A stretch of DNA of 64,000 nucleotides, from NCBI RefSeq assembly GCF_027744825.2, contig NC_071347.1, positions 10,725,501-10,789,500 of the forward strand, read 5' to 3'. Position numbers and translations under genes: made by a program. The notes below the pieces were generated by a model. The model saw only the letters and a program-made list of their open reading frames with translations, was not told the DNA's origin and ran no database searches. The first letter of the stretch is position 1; every line of letters starts with the position of its first letter. Origin of the DNA: Synchiropus splendidus (Eukaryota; Chordata; Actinopteri; Syngnathiformes; Callionymidae). This document shows positions 28,430 to 40,400 of the stretch, piece by piece.

Positions 28430-29590
28430 CTCTAATCTGCACTAAATTATTAGATGAGTCAGCAGTTACTGGGTGTGCCTCAGCTGGAGATGAGACTGAG
28501 TACAGGGACTGGTGGACCAATTTGTAGAGTGGTGTGGTAATGACCACGTCTTCCTCAATGGAGCCCAGACAGAGGAGACTTTGGAAACTGAGGCAGAAGA
28601 AACTAGACTGATGGAACTGGTCTCCTGGAGTTCATTTCTACATTTGACATGGGTAGGATTGAAGATCCAAGGCAGTGAAAAAAGCAACAACGCTTTCTCC
28701 TGTTTTCCTGGAGTGTGGACGTTGTTATCTGGGGGCGAGTGTTGTAGTGTTGTATCAGATCATTGTTTTTAAGTGCGTTGTCCACTATAAAAGGAGCTGC
28801 TGGCTTACGAGATTCAACATGTGTTTTTGTCGGTTTGCCTCAGAACTATTACCTCCAACACACTACAGTACACAACAGTGGCTGTGAGTGATTATGGTGG
28901 TGTTATAGGCAGGTAACTATCACAGCAGCATATGGCAACAACTGGTCCAATATCGAAACACTTTAAGCAACATGATGATGTGCGTTTCAAGTGGAGATGA
29001 TTCATCAGGTCTCTTGAAACACTGTTCAGGTTTTCAAAGCTTAATGGGTGGCGCACTTGGTTTTAAAATGATGCAAGGTTCCATAAAACTAAAGCCTATT
29101 TTACCAGCAAAGCTCAGTGCCAAGGTTCTGCTTTGCTAGATGGGTGATCTCTTTGGTATTCACATAGAGAAGCATCCGTCTCTGTTGGATGACTGGGTCC
29201 AGTGGGCAATTCTATTCTAGTTCTAGAAATAACAAGTGAAGATAATTGTAATATTGAAAGAATGAGGAAACAAAATGAGGATCGTGTACAGAAAAGAAAG
29301 GTTAAATACATCATATTAAAGACTGTTTTAGGATGTTATCAAAACAAACAAAAGAAAACACTTGGGATACTAATAAAGAAATTGCTAAATTGAAATCATC
29401 GCCTCACCAGCGTTTTTGTTCACCTCAGCCTACAACTGGACGACACACCACATGGATAGTGTCAACAAAAACACAGACCAGACTGTTCTGATTCAGAAGG
29501 TTGAGGTTGTTCACTACAGACCTTCACTATCGTGCCAAGAAGTTTGGCTGTCCTGTAGTAAGTAAAGAGGACCCTGTCATGGAGGACAAA
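28430..29590 (+). mobile_element. Degraded L2-like LINE fragment, interrupted
   Basis: Text such as KLLDESAVTGCASAGDETEY and VDQFVEWCGNDHVFLN follows the palm region of L2-type reverse transcriptases (consensus like DDSAVVG...EYR...FVEWCGNNHLQLN). Further on, about 29430-29560 contains a FRRLRLF-like segment that follows the same ORF. The frame is broken many times. A MITE copy (28996-29095) sits between the two parts. Confidence 0.5.
28996..29095. mobile_element. MITE-like element, copy E
   Basis: GATGATTCATCAGGTCTCTT then GAAACACTGTTCAGGTTTTC and GGGTGGCGCACTTGGTTTTA follow the left half and centre of copies B, F and G. The right end is degraded. Confidence 0.5.
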
Positions 29591-29714
29591 ACTGAGTGTC
29601 CTGAAAAGTCACTGCAGGAGGTAACTGTTGCAGAGGGACCTTTAGGATGAGAATCAGCCACTCAAAACATCAGAACCGAACTTAGTCGTGAGTTGACTGA
29701 CTCATGATCTTCTC

Positions 29715-30060
29715 AGTGACTGCTATCCAAACTGAACAATGATGCTACTGCTTTGTTACTAATATTTACATTTGTTTGACATGTCTGAAACAGCGTATTC
29801 TTCTTTTTTTCTTCTTCTCCTTCACCACCTCCATAAATCTCCTCTTTGGCCTTCCTCTCCACCTTCTGCCTGGCAGTTCCAACCTCAACATCTTCATCTA
29901 CCAATGTACCGTCTCTCTCTCTCCGCTGTACATGTCCAAACCATCTCCATCTAGCCTCTCTGACTTTGTCTCCTAAACACCTGACCACATGTGCTGTCCC
30001 TCTGATCTACTGCTTCCTGATCCTATCCATCCTGCTCACTCCCAGAGAGAAGTTTTATTA
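29715..30060 (-). mobile_element. RTE-like LINE C-terminal fragment
   Basis: On the minus strand a frame encodes MVRCLGDKVREARWRWFGHV, then QRRERDGTLVDEDVEVGTAR, and continues out of phase as RRGRP-like basic text. This is the C-terminal end of a teleost non-LTR retrotransposon ORF of the RWFGHVQRR type, distinct from the Rex3-like copies. Frameshifted and inactive. Confidence 0.65.
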
Positions 30061-30074
30061 TAAGAAAATGGAAG

Positions 30075-30130
30075 AATTTGGGAACAACAGCAACTCAGAC
30101 ACCAAGTGGTCGGCCATGTAAACTGATGGA
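30075..30130 (+). mobile_element. Tc1-like transposon relic
   Basis: AACAGCAACTCAGACACCAAG then GTGGTCGGCCATGTAAACTG resembles the start of the teleost Tc1 transposase DNA-binding region (SNSATKW...RPRK type). Only ~55 bp remain, so the call is tentative. Confidence 0.35.
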
Positions 30131-30366
30131 GTCACATGATGAGATGATCACAGAGCTCTGGAGCGATAACAGACAAAAATGAGGGTGTGACATGACTGTT
30201 TTTGAGAAGTGCGATAGGAGATCTTGTTGGAAACTCAGAGGAAATGATACAGCGGATCAGAGAGCTGTGAGTTGCCGGAATTATGCGGAAAAAGCTATTT
30301 AAATCAAGCGGTGCTTCTTGATCACTGTGTGACACAGACCTGAGCTGCAAGGATGAGTCAGCGATA

Positions 30367-30682
30367 ATGGCAACACTGGACAAATTCATTCACATCATTC
30401 CAACCAAAATTGATCGGAGTGATTCAGAAATGAAGGAATTTGAGGAAGAAATATGAAAACAAGCGGAGAATATAGCGCTCAAGATGGTGGCGATGACACA
30501 GCAACGTCAGCAAGAGGAAATAGACAAGCTGAAAGATTCAAAGAAACAAAGGGAGGAAGTTGTCCGAATAACAGCAGAAGATGTTCAGCGCAGATCTCAT
30601 CTCTGAACGATAAAGCAGAAGATCTAAACACAGTATTGAGGGAACTTGTCGCTGAAAAGTTCTTACCCACAGAAGGTTTATA
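30367..30682 (+). pseudogene. Unidentified coding relic with coiled-coil character
   Basis: From ATG 30367 one frame reads MATLDKFIHIIPTKIDRSDS, is broken by a TGA at about 30454, continues as a charged heptad-like stretch (KMVAMTQQRQQEEIDKLKDS then KKQREEVVRITAEDVQRRSH), and after a frame change ends LNDKAEDLNTVLRELVAEKF. The amphipathic, low-bias character suggests a decayed real protein, perhaps a retrocopy or a transposon ORF. I do not recognise the family. It lies 0.8 kb upstream of MTSS2 on the same strand. Confidence 0.3.
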
Positions 30683-31009
30683 ACCAGTGGAAGAAGCAAG
30701 TGACAAGAAGAATGAGGCTCACACTCTTCCTCGTGAAGCTGTCTATCTATTCTGCCTGTAAATGTTTATTATATTGAAGGTGTTACACTGATCTGCCTCT
30801 TTGTTGTCATTGTAGAGTTGTTTTGAGGCCATGATTGCGCGGTATTGTCCCCAACGTTAGTGTTTCCTTGCGCGTTCATTAGCAGAACAGTGTCAACACA
30901 CATGGAACCCGCTTTGTTGCGCCTCCAATAGAAACCCTTCACTTTTGTTGGAGTGGAGAAGGCGGGGGTGACAGGAGGAGGGGTGTCCCTCCTTGTCCCC
31001 TCCTCCTAT

Positions 31010-31456
31010 CATCCTCTTCATGTGAAGGAGGGAGGAAGGGGGGGCAGTCTTGACCCGCCCCCTTTTCATTCCCATGGATCCTATTACGGGAGACTCCGGC
31101 TCGGAGACATCTGCTGCGCTCCAACAACAGAGCGCGTCCCTCTCGGTGCCGTGGACCCCAACTCCTCCTCCTCCTCCTCCTCCTGGTCCTCTGTCTAACT
31201 CCGCACTTGTTTTTGACCCGGCGCGGTGACCATGCGGATCCGCTCTGTCCTCCAGGTTTCCCGGCGGTAGCTGTCCGAGAGGCGTCGTCCCGGAGCCAAA
31301 GAGCGGCGCGTTTCTTTTTTGTGCGTCCGCCGTCCGCGCTGCTGACTGCGGCTTCACCTTCCGCACTTGTGGGGTCACCTCAATCACCCCCATGACTGAT
31401 TGAGTCGGACCTTTTTTCATTTCGCTTTCGACTGTTTTGCTGTTGTTTTTGGAAGC
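31010..31456 (+). promoter_or_regulatory. MTSS2 promoter and 5' UTR (CpG island-like)
   Basis: GC- and CpG-rich stretch with CCTCC/CTCCTCC runs (31161-31187) and several CGCG-containing segments, sharply different from the AT-rich DNA on both sides. It ends at the MTSS2 start codon. TATA is not evident. The same GC content creates a long but unsupported ORF on the minus strand. Confidence 0.55.
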
Positions 31457-34400
31457 ATGGAGTCTGTGGAGAAGGAGTGCGGAGCGCTGGGTGGATTATT
31501 CCAGGCCATCGTCAACGACATGAAGGTAAACACACCGGAAAGTAGCGGAGACATGATGTGACCTTTGATCGTACCTTCGATCATTCTTTTATCTGCCTTT
31601 GTCTCTTCCACCGGGGCCTCCCCCACTGGAGACACCGCTGGGGGACACATTGGTGGATGAGACATGTTTCTCTTTGTGTTATTTGCATATTGTGAAGCAG
31701 GTCCCACACACGCATCACTTTGCTCCGCATCACTCAGCCCTCACTTTATAGGGCTTTCCGTCCAAAACATCGACTGAATCGCTTCTTTGTGCACTTCACA
31801 CTTGACACCAAAGGCATCAGAAGTGGGATTCATCAGTAAGAAACACAAGAGCGAGCGTGAAAAACAGTTAAAGACTACTGAAATAGTGGATCAAGTCCGG
31901 GTGATGAGATGCTCTTGCACTAGAAAGTGGTTGAAGTTTTAGGTCGGAGTTTTCTGTCAGTCCGGTTGTGTTAGGCTCAAGTATTGACAGAAATGTACAC
32001 TCACTTAGTCAAACACAAGTGTCTGTACATAAAAAGGGAAGGTAAAATGTTTCTAAATCCAGATTATATCACATTCAGCTGATCCTCTACAAGCTGTTAC
32101 TCATTTTAAGTGAACCGTTTTTAGGATGTCCAAGAGCACGGTTGTACTCTACTTGAAGTACTTGGTCTCACACACAATAACAGACAGTGATGAAGACTGG
32201 CTTGAATAGCATGTATGAATAATTGAGAAGCTCTAATGAAGAGGCCTTTGATTTGCTTTGACAGTAGCCGAGAATGAAACACTAGTACTGTGTCACAGCC
32301 AAGTTTCGTGTTGTACCGCAAATGTTTTCATGTACACCCTAGCTCGACGTTTAAGTTGTTGTCCTGTGATATCAGACCTCATTTTTAGTTCTCGCTTGTC
32401 TGTGCCTTTAATCTTTGTTCCAAAGCTTTAATGCTTTGTACAGCCTCTTTGTTTTTATTTGCAGCTTAAACGTCCACCATCGCATCATCTGCTCCTTTTA
32501 ATACCTATTGTAGTAACCAGTTAAATCCTGTTTCCAATTTGTTCTGTCTTTGCATAAAAGACTTGTTGGTCAAAGAGGATATGTTTGCTATTATCTAACA
32601 TACATAAGCAAGTGTGTGTGTGTTGGGGGGAGGGGTTTAAGGCAAGGAAGTTGAACCAGGGTGGTCTGTTGTTGTTCGCCATGGCAGATGGAAAGTGTGA
32701 ATGTAGTCATCAGGCCGAGCGGGCCGCAGCTTCTGCCCCTTCTATTGACAGTGACACACCACTGAGATTTCCCCGCAGCCCCCTGGTTCTTCACAGTCAA
32801 TACAAATCGATGCTTTAACTGTTCCTGGGCAAACACGCGAGCTGGCGATCTGAGTGGTCACAGCAATGATGTCACACACCAGGACACAATCTGTGGACGG
32901 TCCGCGCTCTCTTGCACGATGGGCTGATGCTGCAGCTGGTTAAAATGCGTTTGTAGATTAGATTTCAGTAGTGGGCGAGTTGGACTTGTCACAGCAGCAA
33001 CAGTGAAGACATCACAAAGCAACAGAAATCATAAAACACAAAGCTGCATGTTGTGAAACTAGACATTAGTCAAATAAGTAAATATTCGTAATGAACAAAT
33101 ATGACCAAAAGTAATGTATTAATAACACTACAAAAATGTAACCATAATAATAAACAAGGGGGGAAAATAGACAAAGTCGAAGTTTTAGCTCTACGGTCAT
33201 AGATAGTCCCTTTGAAAGTCCGTCCGGGGGCCAATTGTGGCCCTCCATCAATCAAAAAAGCATTGCTTCAACATCTGATAATACTTGTTTCTGGCTCCCC
33301 CCACTGTTAGAACAATCGAATTGCAAACCATGTCGGAAACTGGAGGGTCTCATCCATCAAAACTACTGACTACCGAGTTGGTGATCATCAACAATCTTCA
33401 TCAAAGTGATGTCGTGATTCTGAGTTGTGATTTCGCATTACAGGTACTTTTAATACATTTCAACGTGTTGAAAATTATTGAAATATATCTGCACTCTCAA
33501 GCATTAAATGCGCCATTGAGAGTGACACACAGTGACACATCTGTGCCGAGGTAGAAGTGAGGGATCCGGAACGCTGCGAGACACTGTGTTACGGGAACGG
33601 ACTGTAGCTGTTGTTGCTATCGCATAGTTCAGCGTGTGTGCTGTGTACGCAGTAGCATGAGAGTGGGAAGGCTGCCACATAGCATCTCAGTGGGGGGTAA
33701 GAGCCAGGGTGTGCATCCACATGCCACGTGGAGCTGGGTCGATCGTCTAGAAAAAGAAAACTTTTAACGCACTATTTTCAGTGTAAAGAGGGTATGAGCA
33801 GAATTGCTAACACTTGAATGTCACACAAACAAGTCACTTTAAAGCGAACATGTGATTCAGAGCAACTTGCTTAGCTTGCAGTTTTCTGTGAAGTCATTTG
33901 ACCTGTCTTTGAGTTGTTTCTGGAGGAGTGCATTTAAAATTCTACGTATCGGCTGAAGCTGAATCATGTATTTATAAGTCGCTGGGGCCACTGCTGTCCA
34001 TCATCACAGTGTGAGTCTTGGGATGAAGATTTCAGCTAGGTCTTCCATGTGCCTGTCAAACTGTGAACCAGACACATGATCCATGTTGCTGCTGCTGTGT
34101 CCTCCGTGTGGCGCTGGTTTATCCAGACAGCTAATATATCATGACATTATGAACGGACATCTAGTAGGAATGAGGGGATTTCAGGGTTTTCTGCTACATG
34201 GAAACAATGGTGGTGCACCGCCATGAAAGACGTCACACCTTCAGAGTCTTTTTTTAAAGATAAACTTTGGCATGATCGAACTTTTAAACTGAAGTGGAAA
34301 CATCGAAACACATGGCCCATCATGGATTTAGACATGATTGTTTGAGTTTCTTTCTTTTTGGCGTGTTTTAACTAACAAATCCCATGCGAAACATCACAAC

Positions 34401-37400
34401 TAAATGACAGGAACAAGTCCGTTGCTTGCAAAAGTGAAGTCACACGTCCGGCCCGGGCTTATGAAGAGATGGACTGCATGAGGACGGCTGTAGATCGGAT
34501 AGAATTTTACTTGTCAGGATTAAAAACTAGCATTTTATTGTCACCAGTTCAATAAATGTCTAAACTCCTGTCAAGCCCCATGTTTCCTTGCTTCTCTGTT
34601 GGGGTGCTGTTCCAAAAGTTCCAGGCGGAAACTCTTGAATTTAGCTCACAAACTTGAGTGACCAATAAGAAAACCTAAGAAATCATAATAAAACCTCTTG
34701 GTCACAGGTTCAAATCTTGGACATGTATGTCCTCCCAGTGCTATGAAGTAACCTTTGGATGGGAACACAATACTCAAAATTGTCTCTGTGTGTGAGTGGT
34801 TGTCTGTTTCTGTGTCCTGAGATGGTCTGACTTGTCCAGGGAGTCCAGGGTGTCCCTCTCCTCTTGCCCATATAGCTGGTATAGGCTCTGAAGTGGTGAA
34901 GGTCATGAATGATCAAAAATATAGCAGTTTCTCCTCACATTCGCAGAATTCATCATTCACTCTGAGAATTTATGTTCAGTTATATGCAGAAAATGAAGCG
35001 CAGTTTCTTTCTTCAGTGACGAATCCACATGTATGAGGTGTTACACGTTGCTATATTTGCATTCGTCCATGGCAAAGTTAGGGAAGCAATTCAAACTTCT
35101 TAGCCGACAAAACAGAATCAATTTGGACATCAACAGTTTGGCAGATCTGTCTGTCCTAACATTAGCCGTCACCTCTTTGCGCTTTGTTTGCTTTTGTGTT
35201 CTATAGAGAGGCAGAGGCGGGGGGCTCTTCGAAAAAGTGTCAGTCTGTGTATTGATAAGCGGCCCACATGAATGAGGCCGGAGCCCTGAGTCAGCACAGT
35301 GTCCACGACCACTGTATGAGACAGACATCTGACCTCATTCCTGCCGCCTGGCTGAGCCTCGCAGCTTTACCCCCCGGCAGCTCCGCCGATTGTTACGTTC
35401 GAGACATATTAGTAATAAGCCTTTACACATGGAAATGACACTAAGCTCCCCCCTGAAGACGTTTCAAATCTGAGAGTGAAGATGTCAGGCTGTGTGAGGA
35501 GGGAGGTCAACCTTTCAGGTTTCTGTTTTTCAACATGCATTTGTTTGTGTTCGATCTCAGACACGGGGAGCTGGCATACAAGCGCCCCATCCCCAGCAGG
35601 CAGGGTTTCATAGGAGAAAGAGTGCGTGTTTTGATGTGCTATCCAAGCAGGAAGAGGTCAGCAGTCCTGTGGTCTGATTGTGTTGTGCGTGAGTCAGTGT
35701 GCCAAACACGGAGCGCATATTGACGCTGGGTGGGTGCCGTCTTCTTGCACACTGATGTGGATCTTGTGGAAGATCTGAAGTGCAAACAACCACTTTCCTT
35801 TAAGAAAATTCACTTCCTTCATTGTGATTCCATATATTTGTGTCACTGTTTGTGAAACACTGTGATCTATTAACCCTGGTCTCTGGTCAAAGTGTGGCCC
35901 GGGGACACATGCGACCCTTTATTTAAGTGGCCCTCATAAGGATCAACAAAAACTGATCAGGTAGAACTGCAAACTTACAATATGCTTCCGATTTTTTTGG
36001 ATTCATTGATAGTTCAATGTGAAAAATAACCTGTCATAGTTTTGGAAATGTTTTTTTGTTGTCTTTTTATGTGCCCATTTTGGGAGTTATTTTTGTCTCT
36101 CAACTTGAAGTGGAAAAAAGCAATTCATAATTTTCCTTATACATGGTTTGCCCATAGCAAGGTTATGGTTTGTGTTGAAATAAAATGCATATAAAGTGAA
36201 TGATGTGGCGGAATTACTCTTCTTAACCTGCCCTTACTTACATGTCTTTTTATTTAATGCTTCCCCCCATCTTATTAACGCTTTTATCATTTTGTTTCCC
36301 TCGTATATTATATGGCCCAATATGAAAATTCATCGTCTTTGTCTAAAAGAATCATGTAGGCGCCATGTTTGTTAAGGCGAAGAAGCAGGAGCCTTCTTCT
36401 TATACACCATTACAGGCTCCTGCTGCTGTTTATACCTGAAAATACTACTTTTGAAGATTATATAAGTGAGTTTTTGTTAGGAGAGGATCACGCGTCCCCA
36501 TTCTTTGACACTGAAGCATATTTCATTGCTTTTTAATATTTAGTTTTTTCTAATAATCTTCCACTCCAATGGTTATCCTGCTATTCAACTTCAGTATTTT
36601 GTGTCTGTTATTTTCAGATCACAGTTAAAAAACAAAAGCCTTGGTTTTGAACCCGACTCAAGGTGGATGACTGGGAAAGAACCCAGACGAGACCTTTGTG
36701 TTTAAAACCGCAATCTTGTCTCACTTAAAGAGACCACAAACCGCACAGAATGGTGTGTTATATAACTGGTCTAAGTAAGAAAAAGGAGTGGGAGGTGAAG
36801 ATGGGACAGAAAATGATTCAGCTGGATTAGATCAGTGGCAGAAATTGGATCAGTAATGTCTTTGTGTTGCGCTGGGAGATGGAGGAGTTCAGACCTGTGT
36901 GTGTGTGTGGCGTAACAAGGATCCTTGAAATGTCCTTGAGCGAGATGATGACTACCCAGCAGCTCTGAGGACCATCATTTTGACCTCACCCCTCTGAATA
37001 TGCAGGCAGGAGAGGATTTCCTCCCTCCTTCCTTCTCCTTTTCATCCCACGGCACATCCCCCGGAGCTTCTGGGTGTGGGTGAAGAGGGAAATATGTTCT
37101 GCCCCCCTCCCTGCCTCCCTCGCCAGCGTCTGCATGTATCCCCAGTTGCCTGCCTCCTCAGCTGTCTTGGCTGCATCTCCTCCTGCTCCGGCGACACACA
37201 AACTAATGAGACACCTGTAGGAGTGGAGTGCAAACAGTCTGGATGTGAGCGGCGAAGCATTTTTGTTCGGGATCAAGTCTTGTAAATCATCTTTAAGGGA
37301 CTGAGGTTGGAGTTAATATAAGCAGGGGAGAGTGCAGCCTGCGACTATATATAGCCCAGATATGTGGACTCTGGTTGACTCCGCTCCATCATCTCCGTGT

Positions 37401-40400
37401 CCTCTGCTGTCTCTCAGACTTAAGTGCTCTCAAATGCGAGGAGGAGGGCAGATAATGATCGCAAATGGACTCGAGGGAGTGAGACCTGAAATTAAAGCTT
37501 GACGTTTCAAAATAATATCATTGAAAGACACAAGACGTACTGACACAAATGCGCTGAAACCATCATGTACTGCTACTAAAAGACATTTAAATGGAAGAGA
37601 AATCATATCGGAAAGTAAATACAATGGGAATATGTAAGCGTTAGGGGTAGGATTCGATTAAAAAAGAAATCTAGAAATCTGTGATGAATTAATCTCAATT
37701 AATCACAGTTTAATGGCGTAAGAATATTTGCCACAAGAAGCCACATTTTTCAATTTGACTGAATTTGGTATATTACTGAATCAAACGATGGACCCATCCA
37801 TACATTTAAGCAACAAAATATAGTTTATTTTGCACCAGTTTGACAACGGCACAATACACCACCATGGTGTCTATATTCAAGTTTTGATATCACCTTATTT
37901 AAACTAGACCTCTTTCAATGTCTTGAAAATATTTGGATAAGAATTTCAATTTTATAAGAATTTCAAGTACATTCAGAGTAGTGGAAACCCTGGCCATTGT
38001 GTAGTGAAAAACATCCCTGAACAAAAGCAAACAGATGCTTTTGTTTGCTTTTGTTCAGGGCTTCCTCCATGTTTGTTGTTGTTGTTATCATCCTAGCTGC
38101 CACGTGTCTTGTGCATCAGTGTGATCAGTGGACCAGGAACTCCTGCACTTACAAAGGTTCCCTGTTGTCTGGAGAGCAAACTGTTAAATAAAATTACATT
38201 TTCTGTTGTAACAATATTGTAATTAACTCATTAAAATCCCACCACTAGTAACAGAATATATATATATTTTTTTAATATATGAAAAGTTGAGATTTTGTGT
38301 CATGAAATTCGTTTGAAAAGGATTGTTGAAGAAGGTTCACGACCTTCTTCTTTGGGTGGTGTCAGTCTCTCAGTTTAGAAAAATAATTCTCATTTCTGTT
38401 TATCTCCAATCTGGAGATCATTTTGTTAAGTCAGGCTTAAATCTGGTTTGAGGAAATTGAATCTATTCCAATAATTAAGCCTAATAACTCTGTAGCCCGC
38501 AGAGTCATCGTGACCTTTTAGATGAGACGGCACCGCAGACATGTCGGAGCACAGAGCGCACGCACACCAGCCTGCTCTCAACCCTGAAGGAAGGAAGTCT
38601 CTTTGATTTTTAATGACGTCTTGAACTGTCTTTTTTAAAGATAATACAGTCACCGGCTGAAGGTTTCCCACATTTTATCTTCCATAGTTAAAGTGTCTGT
38701 GAGTGTGTCTGTGGTTTTATCGCTGAGTCAGTTTGTCCTTTGATGTGAAGGATCAGAATGTCCTGAGATATGAAGATGTTTGTTTACTCTTTTCCCCCTC
38801 TGTCTTTTTCATTTGAGATTCACCTTGCCGCAGCTGAATGGATCCCCTCTAGAGCTTTTAAAGAAAAAATAATCTTGCTGATATAAGCAAAGTGCAAGTC
38901 CTATCTTCCTCACTCATTCATTCATTCATTCATTCATTCATTCATTCATGATTGCTCTTGTTTGTTCAGATGTTTTCTAATTTCTGTTAAAACTAGCTTT
39001 TTATGGTTGGACTTTTAGCATTGACATTTTATTTTTATTTACTTACGTATTTTTTTAGAGGTTACATTTCCTGTTATTTAAGTGTAGTGATGTTCAAGAA
39101 GGTTCAAGGACTAGATGAAGTGTCATACAATATGGGAGATAGAATGAAAGTAAAGGGTGAAGAAGTAGAGAGTGGGAAGGAGGAAGGGAGAGAAAGATGG
39201 AGAGGGCTAGTGATATAAAAAAAAATGGAAGAAAGGGGAAGAGTAAAGATGACTGCAGGAGCTGGAGTTCCAAAAAACATTGGTGGAATAGAGGAAAGGG
39301 TGGGAAGTGAGAAAAGAAAGACGGCAGGAAAACGAAAAAAAATGAAATGAGAATGAATGTGAGCGTGGAAAATAAAGTTAAGTGAGGGAAGATGGAGTGG
39401 ATGACTTGGTGGGGGAAGGAAGGACATAAGAAAAGGGAAAGTTGAGTGGCATGTTTTAACAATGATGGGAAGATAAAGGATGGAAGGAATGACGATTATT
39501 GACAACAGGAACAAAATTGTTTTTGACCTGACTGGTGACTCTCTTCTACAGAGCTCGTATCCTGTGTGGGAAGACTTCAGTGCCAAGGCCACGAAGCTGC
39601 ACTCTCAGCTCAGGTGAGCAGCCAGTTGTTGTTCCCCTGAAAACAAATAGCCTTGGTAAACAGTTCAGTCCTACCTTTTCATAAATATGAAAAAATGTGT
39701 TTTTTAATTCATCCAGTTAAAAAAACAAAATGATAGTCACCATTAACTCCACTTTTGAGAGTATGTGTTGGTGATGTGTTGACTTGAAAATTGATGATTT
39801 ACGACACCTTCTCTTTCAGGACCACCATACTGGCAGCTGTGGCATTTTTAGATGCCTTTCAAAAGGTGGCAGACCTGGCAACCAACTCAAGAGGTAAGGC
39901 CAAGCTCACCCTGTGCTGGCGCATGTTGTGGGGAAAGTTTTGAGGGGTTTTATCACCACTTCATTGACCTCACTCCTGGAACTCTGCATTGAGGTCTCTT
40001 CTTTCGTCTTATTTTAGCTGCTTCAACCCGGTTATCCAGCAGAAAAATTGTTGAATTTTTAAAGTCCTATTTTCCCCATCTCTTTAGTTTTCAGTCATCT
40101 AAACCAGTCAATTGAATTCTGACCTGACATGGCACCGCTATTTTGTTGGGCGAAGACGCTGCAGTTAGGCAGAGTAAAAGAGAACCAACCATTGTAGGAG
40201 GTTATTTCATTGGAAATTGAGAGGAACCCCTAAAGAGCTCTGTATTGAGCCTGGAAAATGGGGCTTAATAGGTTTGATTCAAATTTTGGTAATATTTAAA
40301 GCATGTTTTGTATGTGAACAGGTATCGCAGTTTTGCTTGAATAACTGCTTTCAGTGAGACAGAATGAGTGAGTTTGAGGTGGGGTGGGAGGCGTCCGAGC

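Noticed and set aside
30893..31420. 175-residue ORF on the minus strand over the MTSS2 promoter
   Set aside because: It covers a GC-rich CpG-type region where stop codons are rare, has Gly/Pro/Ser low-complexity text and no recognised domain.
36384..36424. 11-bp inverted repeat in MTSS2 intron 1
   Set aside because: Short with a 19-nt loop; such repeats are expected by chance at this scale or as old repeat remains.
39094..39592. 122- and 162-residue minus-strand ORFs rich in Leu, Pro, Phe and Ser
   Set aside because: They are the complement of the purine-rich tract, where stops are depleted by composition; one even runs over MTSS2 exon 2 in antisense.
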